Assembly: GCA_900316665.1 (NCBI GenBank)
Contig: ONDV01000001.1
Location: forward strand, 35,221-99,220
DNA: 64,000 bases
Direction of reading: 5' to 3'
DNA from: an uncultured Lachnospiraceae bacterium
Lineage (GTDB): Bacteria > Bacillota > Clostridia > Lachnospirales > Lachnospiraceae
Position numbers and translations under genes: made by a program. This document shows positions 55,725-64,000 of the stretch, in pieces. Below the pieces are notes generated by a model, which saw only the letters and a list, made by a program, of their open reading frames with translations, was not told the DNA's origin and ran no database searches. The first letter of the stretch is position 1. Each line of letters starts with the position of its first letter.

Positions 55725-57157
55725 ACCCTTATTGCCTTTATAAGGTTTGTAGTACCGCTCATGCCAAGAGGCACTCCGGCAGTCACGATCACCTGATCGC
55801 CTGCATTGAGAAGCTTTTCTTCCTTCGCGCGCTCTATAGCCCTGTCGAAAAGGACGTCGGCATCATCTACCTCATCAATGCTTATGGGAGTAACTCCCCA
55901 GCAGAGAGCCATCTGACGCAGGACCTTCTCCTTGGGACAGCATGCGATAATAGGGCTGACCGGACGGTATTTTGCTATCATATGAGCTGTGCGGCCGGAC
56001 ATGGTTACGGTTACGATCGCCTTGCTGTGGAGATCATAAGCCATAGTGCAGGCGCTGTGTGAAATAGCATCTGTAACGTTTGGATTATCAAGCGGAGCTC
56101 TCTGTCTCAGCCTGTTGCCATAATTGATATCCTGCTCGGTTCGTCTCGCTATCTTATCCATTGTCTTCACAGCCTCCACCGGATAAGCGCCGGCTGCTGT
56201 CTCTCCGGAAAGCATAATTGCGGAAGTACCGTCATATATAGCATTTGCGACATCAGTCGCTTCGGCTCTTGTGGGTCTTGGATGCGAAATCATAGAATCA
56301 AGCATCTGGGTTGCAGTAATTACATATTTCCCTGCCGCATAAGCTTTCTTTATTATCATCTTCTGCAGGACAGGCACATCCTCCATAGGAATCTCAACAC
56401 CCATGTCACCTCGCGCCACCATAATGCCATCTGCAGCATCTATTATAGAATCAATATTCTCAATGCCCTGATTATTCTCGATCTTTGCTATTATCTGAAT
56501 ATCAGCTCCGCCGTGGTCGGACAGAACCTTCCTTATGGCTCTGACATCATCGGCTGTTCTCGTAAATGACGCCGCTACGAAATCGAAATCATGCTCAACT
56601 CCGAATATCAGGTCGCCTTCATCCTTTTTGGAGATATAAGGCATGGAAAGGTTGACATTTGGCACATTGACGCCCTTCTTGTCGCTGACATGACCTCCGT
56701 TTACAACCGTGCATCTAATGTCAGTTTCATCCACATCGTCTACAAGGAGCTCTATCAGTCCGTCATCAATGAGAATATGAGTGCCCTTTTCCACATCTCC
56801 TGGCAGATCTTTATAAGAGACACTGACTATATCCTGATTGCCTGTCAGATCCCTTGATGTAAGAGTAAATTTCTGTCCTTCTACCAGATCTATGCTGCCT
56901 TTTTCAAACTGTTTCAGCCTGATTTCAGGTCCTTTTGTATCAAGCATGGCCGCGACCGGTACACCGAGTTCTTCTCTTGCCTCACAAAGTCTTCTAAGCC
57001 TGCCTTCCTGTTCGTCATGCTCTCCGTGTGAGAAATTAAATCTCGCCACATTCATACCTGCCTTGATCAGCTCCTTCATCTTTTCTATTGAATCAGATGC
57101 CGGCCCCAGCGTGCATATTATCTTTGTCTTTCTCTTGTAATCATCCATAGCGGTCAT
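55721..57157 (-). CDS. pyk: Pyruvate kinase
   Basis: Last step of glycolysis, PEP + ADP to pyruvate. 478 aa, the form without the extra C-terminal PEP-utiliser domain found in Bacillus. Seen: [74 protein letters not shown] and [28 protein letters not shown] 57157, 6 nt after AAGG. Leads the pyk-dtd-DUF4250 operon. Confidence 0.97.
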   Translation of the reverse strand: MTAMDDYKRKTKIICTLGPASDSIEKMKELIKAGMNVARFNFSHGEHDEQEGRLRRLCEAREELGVPVAAMLDTKGPEIRLKQFEKGSIDLVEGQKFTLTSRDLTGNQDIVSVSYKDLPGDVEKGTHILIDDGLIELLVDDVDETDIRCTVVNGGHVSDKKGVNVPNVNLSMPYISKKDEGDLIFGVEHDFDFVAASFTRTADDVRAIRKVLSDHGGADIQIIAKIENNQGIENIDSIIDAADGIMVARGDMGVEIPMEDVPVLQKMIIKKAYAAGKYVITATQMLDSMISHPRPTRAEATDVANAIYDGTSAIMLSGETAAGAYPVEAVKTMDKIARRTEQDINYGNRLRQRAPLDNPNVTDAISHSACTMAYDLHSKAIVTVTMSGRTAHMIAKYRPVSPIIACCPKEKVLRQMALCWGVTPISIDEVDDADVLFDRAIERAKEEKLLNAGDQVIVTAGVPLGMSGTTNLIKAIRV

Positions 57158-57254
57158 AGTACGCCTTCCTTACCAACTAAAATCAACACCCATGGAATTG
57201 TACCATATCTTTTTAAAAATACCATAATAAAGCTGAAAGACACAGGTAAATAAA

Positions 57255-57845
57255 TCACTTTTTCAGGCTTCCCTTTTTCAAGTTTTCATCCATGATTTCT
57301 TTTGTAACTGAAAAGAGATCTCGTGATCCCTCAGCAGTTCTGCTCTGCCTGCCCATCACCTTTTCATAAGTCACATCATGTTCCCTCCAGTCGGCGCCTC
57401 CATTTGAATTATTAAGAAGAAGCGGCTGGAAATTATCCATTGCGTGAGCAAAATGAGCCTCCGGAGTCACATCAGTTTCGAATTCCTCAAACAGTCCCAT
57501 AAAAAGTTCCGCCTGATCATCGGGCAAAAGCCCGAAAATTCTCTTCTTGGCTTTCTCCTCCCTTTCTGCCTGTGTCTTTTTTCCCTCTTCGTCATAGGCA
57601 TAAGTGTCGCCCGCATCGATCTCAACTATATCATGAACAAGACACATGACAATGACTCTTGTAATATCAATATCTTCATTTGAATATTCTTTCAAAATAA
57701 AACTCATAAGAGCCATGTGCCAGGCATGCTCCGCGTCGTTTTCCTTCCTGATGTGACCTGTAATGCTGGTCTGCCTGGTAATTCTCTTTTCCTTATCGAT
57801 TTCCAGAATAAAATCAAGCTGTCTCAAAAGACGTTCTCTATCCAT
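57255..57845 (-). CDS. HD-domain hydrolase (YfbR/HDDC2-like)
   Basis: 196 aa. Metal ligands visible as ENDAEHAWHMALMS (His), VMCLVHDIVEIDAGD (HD pair and following Asp). The length and the EIDAGDTYAYDEEGKK-type motif match 5'-deoxynucleotidase-like HD proteins. Substrate unknown. Between pyk and a YesL-like gene, all on the minus strand but with gaps near 100 bp. Confidence 0.85.
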   Translation of the reverse strand: MDRERLLRQLDFILEIDKEKRITRQTSITGHIRKENDAEHAWHMALMSFILKEYSNEDIDITRVIVMCLVHDIVEIDAGDTYAYDEEGKKTQAEREEKAKKRIFGLLPDDQAELFMGLFEEFETDVTPEAHFAHAMDNFQPLLLNNSNGGADWREHDVTYEKVMGRQSRTAEGSRDLFSVTKEIMDENLKKGSLKK

Positions 57846-57938
57846 GATTTACCTCCGTTTGCCTCCTGAATGTATCAGTTACCGGATTTTTCATCTATTT
57901 CTTCGTAATGACATAAGTGTAAAATTTTTAGTCTCATA

Positions 57939-58565
57939 TCATTCCGGCTCTCCGAGATAAGGTCTCAGCACCCGTTCCATAAGATAAGCATCTGCAAGAG
58001 CCATGAGAACCGGCCAGATAAAAATATAGACAGGAACAGTGAACTTAAGAAACTCAGGTGCGAAATACATCATAAGAGGCGGTGAGATCCAGAGAGCAGT
58101 CATAAGAAGAGAATAAGGAGCACGTGAAAAAGTAAGAATAAGACTGTTTCTCATTATCTCTCCAATGGAATTTTCTATAAGTCCTGTCCAGCTCATCTCA
58201 TATATCACAAGAGAACCGACTACGATAAGACCGGCAGCTGCGGCAGACCTTAAGGCGATCCTGACTATTCCTCCAAATCCTCCGGCAAGCATATAGTCAA
58301 AAAGGATAGCTGATAAGAAGACCAGATCAATTATCCACATCACCGTCGTTTTACCGAAGTTTTCTCCGAATGCTTTAAAATAAGACTTTGCTATTGGTCT
58401 CTTGTCTCCTCTCACATCACGAATAAGGACCGTCATCGTGGCGCATGTGGAAGCACCGATCGTGAAAATGGGAAGGCTTGTCAGAATGAAAAGAAGATTG
58501 AGTTCTATTAAATCGGCAATTTTTGATGCTATTTCAAAAAATCTGCCATTAAGATCAAGTTTCAT
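57939..58565 (-). CDS. YesL/DUF624-family membrane protein
   Basis: 208 aa with about five membrane segments (LIELNLLFILTSLPIFTIGASTCAT; TTVMWIIDLVFLSAILFDYML; SAAAAGLIVVGSLVIY; PVYIFIWPVLMALADAYL). The start FFEIASKIADLIELNLLFILTSLPIFTIGAS is typical of YesL. Such genes often accompany sugar ABC transporters; here it follows the maltose operon on the same strand, beyond its terminator. Confidence 0.85.
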   Translation of the reverse strand: MKLDLNGRFFEIASKIADLIELNLLFILTSLPIFTIGASTCATMTVLIRDVRGDKRPIAKSYFKAFGENFGKTTVMWIIDLVFLSAILFDYMLAGGFGGIVRIALRSAAAAGLIVVGSLVIYEMSWTGLIENSIGEIMRNSLILTFSRAPYSLLMTALWISPPLMMYFAPEFLKFTVPVYIFIWPVLMALADAYLMERVLRPYLGEPE

Positions 58566-58600
58566 CCGGTATTACTCCATCATTGATATAGCTGATTTGC

Positions 58601-58623
58601 GTGTCAAAAGTACCTTTTGACAC
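58601..58623. repeat. Palindrome GTGTCAAAAG-TAC-CTTTTGACAC
   Basis: Ten-bp perfect arms, 3-bp spacer. Related to the palindromes at 15207 and 54987; its arm GTGTCAAAAG also occurs at the left IS end (36231-36240). Lies between YesL and the malQ terminator. Confidence 0.8.
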
Positions 58624-58642
58624 TAATCATTGTATATTATTA

Positions 58643-58678
58643 TTTTAAAAAACAAAAGAGGCACCTTTCGGCGCCTCT
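58643..58678 (-). terminator. Terminator of the maltose operon
   Basis: Minus strand AGAGGCGCC-GAAA-GGTGCCTCT (one G-U pair) followed by a T-rich tract. Located just after the malQ stop. Confidence 0.87.
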
Positions 58679-58700
58679 GCCGGGGTTAGCGGCATCAGAA

Positions 58701-60218
58701 TTAGATAATGTCAATATTTTTTTGATTGAGTCTCCCGTAGGATACCGTCATCTCACGGATCGAATCGGCAAGTTCATCTGTCAGATCAGCTGAACTGACT
58801 CTCCAGATCCAGTTGCCTCCCAGAGTAGACGGTCTGTTTATTCTGGCTGAATTATCAAGACCCAGATAATCCTGCATTGGAATTATTGCAGTATCAGCAG
58901 GCGATGCAACCGTTATCCTCACAAGCCTCTGTGTCAGGGCAGCAAGATCGGATTCTTTCGCGTCAGCAAAAATTCTCACGCGCTTAATAGTCTCATCATC
59001 AAGTCCTTCAAGCCAGCCATACAGGGTCTCATTGTCATGAGTTCCCGTATAAGCCACACAGTTTTTCGGATAACCGTACGGCATATAATCGGAAGAATTT
59101 CCGGTATCTCTTGAATCAAATGCGAATTCAAGAACCTTCATGTTCGGATACCCGCTGTCAGCCACCAGTTGCTTCACGGTATCTGTAATAAATCCAAGAT
59201 CCTCGCAGATAATTCCGCTGCCCTTTTCTTCAAGGACAGGTGATATGCTTCTTATAAGCTTCATTCCCGGTCCTTCGAACCATTCACCCGAGACCGCTGT
59301 ATCTGCGTCAGCCGGAATCGAATAATACTCATCCAGACCACGGAAATGATCAATTCTTATTACATCAAAAAGATTCGAAGCAGCAGCTATTCTCTTCTTC
59401 CACCATTCAAAACCGGTCTCTTCATGGTATTCCCAGTTATAAAGAGGGTTGCCCCAGAGCTGCCCGTCAGGCGAAAATCCATCCGGTGGACATCCCGCAA
59501 CGCGAGTCGGCCTTCTGTTTTCATCCAGCTGGAAAAGTTCGGGATGAGACCACACATCCGCTCCATCAGGCGACACATAAATCGGAAGATCGCCTATTAT
59601 GCGAATTCCATTTTCGTTCGCATATTCCTTCAGTTCATTCCATTCATGATAGAATTCATATTGAAGCCATATATAGAAGACTATGTCATCGCTCAGCATC
59701 TCTCTGTAGCTGTCCATGGCATCCTTTTCCCTCATCCTTATATCATCGGGCCAGAGAGTAAAAGACACATCATCAAAATGATTTTTTATCGCCATAAACA
59801 TGGCGTAATCATCAAGCCATATGCTGTTATCCTTTGCGAACTCAAAAAGATCTTCGTATTCTTTTTCATACGCCCTGTCAAAAGCCGTCCGCAGTAATTT
59901 TATTCTGTTTTTATAAATAAGCGCGTAGCTAATGTCGCTTCCATCGGACATCTCCGCTTCATCAGCTTCTTCTTTTTTCAGATATCCCTTCTCTATCAGT
60001 CTTTCCAGATCTATGAAATACGGATTGCCGGCAAAAGTCGAGAACGACTGGTATGGAGAGTCTCCATACCCTGTCGGTCCCAGCGGCAGTATCTGCCAGT
60101 ATGTCTGACCCGCACGTTTCAGAAAATCAATGAAGTGTCTGGCTTCAGAGCTGAAACAGCCTATTCCGTAATTTCCGGGCAGACTGAAGATCGGGAGAAG
60201 TATTCCTCCTCTTCGCAT
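58701..60218 (-). CDS. malQ: 4-alpha-glucanotransferase
   Basis: Transfers glucan units between maltodextrins. 505 aa, GH77. Seen: GGILLPIFSLPGNYGIGCFSSEARHFIDFLKRAGQTYWQILPLGPTGYGDSPYQSFSTFAGNPYFID, PIYVSPDGADVW, VAGCPPDGFSPDGQLWGNPLY, DVIRIDHFRGLDEYYSIP (nucleophile Asp), GIICEDLGFIT (acid/base Glu), and YTGTHDNETLYGWL (third Asp). Last gene of the ABC operon, 19 bp after the permease, linking uptake to maltodextrin breakdown. Confidence 0.97.
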   Translation of the reverse strand: MRRGGILLPIFSLPGNYGIGCFSSEARHFIDFLKRAGQTYWQILPLGPTGYGDSPYQSFSTFAGNPYFIDLERLIEKGYLKKEEADEAEMSDGSDISYALIYKNRIKLLRTAFDRAYEKEYEDLFEFAKDNSIWLDDYAMFMAIKNHFDDVSFTLWPDDIRMREKDAMDSYREMLSDDIVFYIWLQYEFYHEWNELKEYANENGIRIIGDLPIYVSPDGADVWSHPELFQLDENRRPTRVAGCPPDGFSPDGQLWGNPLYNWEYHEETGFEWWKKRIAAASNLFDVIRIDHFRGLDEYYSIPADADTAVSGEWFEGPGMKLIRSISPVLEEKGSGIICEDLGFITDTVKQLVADSGYPNMKVLEFAFDSRDTGNSSDYMPYGYPKNCVAYTGTHDNETLYGWLEGLDDETIKRVRIFADAKESDLAALTQRLVRITVASPADTAIIPMQDYLGLDNSARINRPSTLGGNWIWRVSSADLTDELADSIREMTVSYGRLNQKNIDII

Positions 60219-60237
60219 TTTCTCCCCTTATCTAATA

Positions 60238-61146
60238 TCAACCCTTGACAGCTCCGGCCATAACACCCTGAATGATGTACTTCTGGGCTGCCAGATAGAA
60301 GATAATGATAGGAAGAATTGCAAGTACAAGAGTAGCCATCATTGCGCCCCAGTCGATCATTCCGTGCGACTGCTTCAAGAACTGTACGGCGATGGGAATG
60401 GTCTTGTATTTATTGATATCGAGTACCAGCGAAGGAAGCAGGTAGTCGTTCCATATCCACATGGTCTCAAGAATTCCGATTGTCACAGTCATAGGCTTCA
60501 TGACAGGGAAGACTACGAGGAAGAAGGTCTGTATGGGTGTGCAACCATCAATCATTGCAGCTTCCTCAATATCAATAGGCATCGAACGCACATAACCTGT
60601 GTACATAAAGATTGCAAGACCTGCGCCGAATCCCAGATAAACTACTCCAATACCTACCGGGTTTGACAGATGAAGGATGTTTGCAAATTTTGAAAGTGTA
60701 AACATTACCATCTGGAAAGGCACGATCATTGAAAAGAGGCAGAGAAGATAGAAGAATCTCGTAAACTTCGTATGCACTCTTGTGATGTAATATGCAGTCA
60801 TCGAGCAGAAAAGTATAATCAGAAAAACTGAGAATACAGTGATAAACAATGACACGCCGAAGCATTTAAAGAAGCCTGTTGTCTCTAAACCGTTTGTATA
60901 GTTGAGTCCGCCTGCAAAAGCGATCTTGATACCGCTTGCCCATCTGGAAAAGCCTTCCTTCAGAGGAAAAGCACTGATCGAGAAGGGGTCTCTGAATATG
61001 AACGCCTTTAATTTGAAGGAATTCATCAATACAAGGAGTACGGGAGAAATCCAGAGAATGGATACGATAGTCATGATGACTGTCAGGATATTCTGACCGA
61101 CGGTATGCTTTACCTTTAGTCCTTTGACCTTTGCCTGTTTTGCCAT
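60238..61146 (-). CDS. ABC sugar transporter permease, MalG type
   Basis: 302 aa, six membrane segments. EAA loop EEAAMIDGCTPIQTFFLVVFPVMKPM marks the ATPase contact. N-terminus VGQNILTVIMTIVSILWISPVLLVLMNSFK is typical of MalG-like subunits. Start and the upstream permease stop share one base (TAATG). No ATPase gene is in the operon, so a shared MsmK-like ATPase elsewhere is likely. Substrate inferred as maltodextrin from malQ. Confidence 0.92.
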   Translation of the reverse strand: MAKQAKVKGLKVKHTVGQNILTVIMTIVSILWISPVLLVLMNSFKLKAFIFRDPFSISAFPLKEGFSRWASGIKIAFAGGLNYTNGLETTGFFKCFGVSLFITVFSVFLIILFCSMTAYYITRVHTKFTRFFYLLCLFSMIVPFQMVMFTLSKFANILHLSNPVGIGVVYLGFGAGLAIFMYTGYVRSMPIDIEEAAMIDGCTPIQTFFLVVFPVMKPMTVTIGILETMWIWNDYLLPSLVLDINKYKTIPIAVQFLKQSHGMIDWGAMMATLVLAILPIIIFYLAAQKYIIQGVMAGAVKG

Positions 61147-62003
61147 TACTGCTCGACCTCCTTTCTGGATGTAAGCTTATTCTGAAGTATGGAAATAATT
61201 GCAACCAGAATAAAGAATATAACCGCCTTTGCCTGTCCTACGCCCTGCCAGCCGCTGGTACCATAGAATGTATCATAAATATTGAGAGCAAGGAGTTCTG
61301 ACATCTTGCCGGGGTTACCGCCCGTCAAAGCAAGGTTCTGATCGAATAGCTTGAAGCCGTTGGTCAGTGTAAGGAAGGTGCAGACCGTGATTGTCGGCAT
61401 CATCATGGGAATTGTGATCTGCGTCAGCATCTGACGCCTGTTGGCGCCGTCGATCTTGGCAGCTTCTATGATATCATTAGGTATATTCTGAAGACCTGCG
61501 ATGTAGATAATCATCATATAACCTATCTGCTGCCAGCAGACCACGATGACCATGCCCCAGAAGGCTGACCACTGGGTGCTTACCAGAGTCTTGTGATAAT
61601 TTGCAAGAATTGCATTGAAGATCATCAACCATACATATGAAAGAACAATTCCGCCGATCAGGTTGGGCAGGAAGAATGAGGTACGGAAGAGATTGGTTCC
61701 GCGAATTCCTTTTGTAAGCAGAAGTGCTATTGCGAACGCTACAAAATTGATGATAAGCATTGTCACGATCGTAAACAGTGTCGTGTACCAGAGGCTGTGA
61801 ATAAACGTAGTATCAAGCTTTCCGTTTACATACAGGATCTTGGTATAATTCTGCAGACCAATCCACTTGAAATCGACAACTGTCGTAAATTTGCAGAACG
61901 AGAGAAAGATACCGTATAAAAATGGTATCAAAAACCCGATCGCGAAGGCGACAAAAGTCGGAATCATGAAAAGCGGAAAATATTTTTTATTTGCTTTCTC
62001 CAT
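61146..62003 (-). CDS. ABC sugar transporter permease, MalF type
   Basis: 285 aa from ATG 62003 (MEKANKKYFPLFMIP) with AAGG upstream. The frame is open to 62165, but that part lacks an RBS and covers the intergenic hairpin. Six membrane segments; EAA loop EAAKIDGANRRQMLTQITIPMMMPT. Pairs with the MalG-type subunit. No long periplasmic P2 loop, unlike enteric MalF, as is normal in Firmicutes. Confidence 0.92.
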   Translation of the reverse strand: MEKANKKYFPLFMIPTFVAFAIGFLIPFLYGIFLSFCKFTTVVDFKWIGLQNYTKILYVNGKLDTTFIHSLWYTTLFTIVTMLIINFVAFAIALLLTKGIRGTNLFRTSFFLPNLIGGIVLSYVWLMIFNAILANYHKTLVSTQWSAFWGMVIVVCWQQIGYMMIIYIAGLQNIPNDIIEAAKIDGANRRQMLTQITIPMMMPTITVCTFLTLTNGFKLFDQNLALTGGNPGKMSELLALNIYDTFYGTSGWQGVGQAKAVIFFILVAIISILQNKLTSRKEVEQ

Positions 62004-62135
62004 AATTGACCTTCCTTGATAAAATAAAAATTCCAGCAGCGCCTCTCGGAATGCCTGAGCAATCCTTAAGAGATTCTCCTTTCCGGCTGTGACACCGGAA
62101 AAGAGCAGTTGATAAAAAGGATAATGATTATTAAA

Positions 62136-62163
62136 GGAGGCATGGAGTAAGATCCATGCCTCC
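62136..62163 (-). terminator. Hairpin between binding protein and permease genes
   Basis: Minus strand GGAGGCATGGA-TCTTAC-TCCATGCCTCC, 11 perfect pairs, followed by only TTTAAT. Probably a partial terminator or RNA-stabilising hairpin that keeps the binding protein more abundant than the permeases. Confidence 0.75.
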
Positions 62164-62201
62164 ATACTAACAGGTATTGATTAAGTTGTTATTTTTCCCT
62201 G

Positions 62202-63584
62202 TCAGTTATTAGCGTGAGCAAGCTTCCACTGGTTAGCCCATCCATCAACAAATGCCTTCTTGACGCCGTCCCAGTCGCCGGAGCCGTCAGAGTAAGCTGT
62301 AAGAGCGGATACAACATCCTTTCTCCAGTCATCTACGTTAGGTGTAGCGTTGAAGGACCACTGAACAGATGTCTTGCCGGCCTTCATAAGAGCGTTAGCA
62401 TCCTTGAAGAACGGATTCTTTGTCTCATACTTGCCTGTGAAGGTATCGAACGGAGCTGTAAGGCCCATCTTGTTGGTCACTGCATCACGTCCCTCATCAG
62501 ATGTGATTACCCAGTTAAGGAATTCAAGAGAAGCCTTCTGGTCGTCGCTTGAAGCCTTCTTGTTGACTGCCCAGTAGTTCTCAGTACCGGAGCAAAGTCC
62601 CTCGTTCTTGTCATCCACACCGAAGTAGATAGGCATCATTCCAAGATCCTCAGCCTTTACAGTATAACCGTTCTTGGCATCTGTAAGTCCTGAATATTCC
62701 CAGTCACCGTTCTGATAGAAAGCAGCCTGCTGCATACCGAACTCTTCCTCTGCGTTGTAGGAACCGGATGCAAGTGTCTTCTTGTCAGCGCCGGAATCTG
62801 TTGTGTAGAGATCCCAGACTTTCTTGTAGTTATCAAGATATGTGCCCTTGATCGTTGCTTCTCCGGAAATCAGGTCAGCGCCGTCATCCTTGAATTCATA
62901 ATAGAGCGGAAGGTTAGCAAGGTGACCGGAGAATCTCCAAGAAGAACCGTCATCAAGACCTGCGCTTGTGAAAGCTCCCTTTAAGTCGTAGCCGCCAGCC
63001 TTGTTGATCTCATCTTTTCTCTTCTGGATGTCATCAGCTACTGCCTTCAGAGTATCGAAATCCTTGATGTCGTCAGCTGACTTGATCTTTGCATCCTTCA
63101 GTGAGCAATATGTCTTCAGAATTCCCTTGTTGTAGATGATTCCGTAGCACTCGTAGCAATTGGCCACAGCTGCAACCTTGTTGTCATAGTTGATTACAAG
63201 AGACTTATCTGTAAGGTGCTTGTAAAGCTCGCTGTCCTTCAGGTCAAGTGTGTAGTCATTCCATGTCTTTGCAGCATCACCATTACCAACAGTGAAGATT
63301 GTAGGAGCATTTGACTTAGCCATCTCAGACTGAAGTGTTGATGAATACTGTCCGTCAGCTGCTGTCAGTACCTGCACCTTTACTCCGGTCTTCTTGGTAT
63401 AAGTCTTGGCAAGTGACTGCCAGTTCTTGTCTGTCTCGGGCTTGAAGTTCAGGAGATAGACCTTTCCTTTTGATGAGCTCTTTGTGGTTGAACCGCCGTT
63501 GCTGCTGCTCTTGCTTCCGCATCCTGCAGCAAGTCCGGCAACCATTGTAGCAGCCATCATCATTGAGATAACTTGTTTCTTCAT
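62202..63584 (-). CDS. ABC sugar-binding lipoprotein, MalE type
   Basis: 460 aa from ATG 63584. N-terminal KKQ, hydrophobic core and lipobox LAAGC with lipidated Cys22, then a Ser/Gly-rich linker. Mature part: VYLLNFKPETDKNWQSLAKTYTKKTGVKVQVLTAADGQYSSTLQSEMAKS, ANCYECYGIIYNKGILKTYCS, YQNGDWEYSGL and EFLNWVITSDEGRDAVTNKMG, typical of family 1 solute-binding proteins. First gene of the operon; long upstream region with two operator-like sites. Ligand inferred as maltose/maltodextrin from malQ. Confidence 0.92.
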   Translation of the reverse strand: MKKQVISMMMAATMVAGLAAGCGSKSSSNGGSTTKSSSKGKVYLLNFKPETDKNWQSLAKTYTKKTGVKVQVLTAADGQYSSTLQSEMAKSNAPTIFTVGNGDAAKTWNDYTLDLKDSELYKHLTDKSLVINYDNKVAAVANCYECYGIIYNKGILKTYCSLKDAKIKSADDIKDFDTLKAVADDIQKRKDEINKAGGYDLKGAFTSAGLDDGSSWRFSGHLANLPLYYEFKDDGADLISGEATIKGTYLDNYKKVWDLYTTDSGADKKTLASGSYNAEEEFGMQQAAFYQNGDWEYSGLTDAKNGYTVKAEDLGMMPIYFGVDDKNEGLCSGTENYWAVNKKASSDDQKASLEFLNWVITSDEGRDAVTNKMGLTAPFDTFTGKYETKNPFFKDANALMKAGKTSVQWSFNATPNVDDWRKDVVSALTAYSDGSGDWDGVKKAFVDGWANQWKLAHANN

Positions 63585-63686
63585 ACTTCCTCCATTCATG
63601 TATCAACCAGTTACTCTCACACACATAAGAAACGATCGAGGAAGAACTTCCTTTTCGTTTCCCCATGGCTGTAATCTATCACCTTT

Positions 63687-63701
63687 AGGGAACGTTTTCA
63701 A
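63687..63701 (-). promoter_or_regulatory. cre/LacI-family operator 1 upstream of the maltose operon
   Basis: Minus strand TTGAAAACGTTCCCT matches the cre consensus WTGNAANCGNWNNCW at every defined position. About 100 bp before the malE-type start; could bind CcpA or a MalR-type repressor. Confidence 0.7.
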
Positions 63702-63879
63702 TACCCTCTTGTTAACTTTGTTAAACTCTTACATATTTCATGCCGGGTTTTTGTGCACATTTTACGGTTGAATTATCAGCATTTCGTAACATTGAAGATA
63801 TAAAGCATTCCACTAAACCAATAAAAAGCAAATGTTTTCCCGGGCTTTCACGACTGAATCAATACAGGCAGCTGTTTTT

Positions 63880-63894
63880 TGGTTACGTTTTCAT
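63880..63894 (-). promoter_or_regulatory. cre/LacI-family operator 2 upstream of the maltose operon
   Basis: Minus strand ATGAAAACGTAACCA, again a full match to WTGNAANCGNWNNCW, 193 bp upstream of the first site. Two spaced sites would allow looping. Confidence 0.6.
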
Positions 63895-64000
63895 TTCATG
63901 TTACTAAAACTTCCCACATCAATAATGAAAATTTTCGTCGCAAGGATTCATTCGCTTTTTGCCAAGAGATGTCACAGTGGTGGCTCACAAGTTGTGTTTT

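Larger units (their letters stand above)
63585..64000. other. Upstream region of the maltose operon
   Basis: 416 bp without a gene I can support. It holds two cre-like operators and AT-rich stretches. A possible weak minus-strand promoter is TTTATT, 17 bp, TATATC around 63800-63830. I see no leader terminator and no reading frame with a convincing RBS. Confidence 0.6.

Overview
The window looks like a chromosome segment of a low-to-mid GC Gram-positive anaerobe, most likely a motile member of the Lachnospiraceae (Clostridia). The reasons are a type III glutamine synthetase beside a GlnA-like protein and an ANTAR antiterminator, a Firmicutes-type rpmG-secE-nusG-rplKA-rplJL-rpoBC-rpsLG-fusA-tuf order, csrA-fliW coupled to two tandem flgK genes, CgeB-like glycosyltransferases near flagellar genes, a PqqD-like/PepV pair and an OPT peptide transporter. 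The genus cannot be fixed from sequence alone. Almost all genes lie on the minus strand. I saw no rRNA, tRNA or CRISPR array.

Layout. (1) 1-15114 is a nitrogen-assimilation block: amt (partial), gltB-gltD, an ANTAR RNA-binding protein, a divergent GlnA-like protein, pyrG, and on the plus strand glnN (GSIII) and an asparagine synthetase. Leaders of amt (two in tandem), gltB and glnN each hold a short hairpin with a loop of type AANGGC/T closed by C-G. Its 3' arm is also the 5' arm of an intrinsic terminator. This is the layout expected for ANTAR antitermination. The GlnA-like protein has lost several residues that GS needs for catalysis, and the ANTAR protein has a receiver domain without the phospho-acceptor Asp. 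I read this as a possible pseudoenzyme-plus-antiterminator nitrogen switch. (2) 15207-17698: two glycosyltransferase genes behind a sigma-D-like promoter. (3) 17707-33676: translation and transcription core, with clear sigma-A promoters for tuf, the rpsL operon, rplJL-rpoBC and rpmG-secE-nusG, and an L10-type leader. (4) 33708-49376: flagellar region: an orphan FliD-like gene, a glycosyltransferase gene broken by an IS1182-family element (7-bp target duplication, excision point reconstructable to the base), an intact paralogue, and the late flagellar operon flgM-flgN-flgK-flgK-flgL-fliW-csrA-flaG-fliD-fliS-fliT-like behind a good sigma-D promoter. (5) 49401-57845: gpmI, pepV with a PqqD-like gene, an OPT transporter, pyk-dtd-DUF4250, and an HD hydrolase. 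(6) 57939-64000: a YesL-like membrane protein and a maltose-type ABC operon (binding protein, two permeases) ending in malQ, preceded by two exact matches to the CcpA/LacI-family operator consensus.

How it fits together: ammonium uptake (Amt), GSIII and GOGAT form the assimilation route and share one RNA-level control signal whose reader is encoded in the same block. Glycosyltransferases, one pair with a sigma-D-like promoter, probably decorate the flagellar filament assembled by the late operon. Short palindromes with an AAAAGTACCTTTTG-like core are scattered through intergenic gaps.
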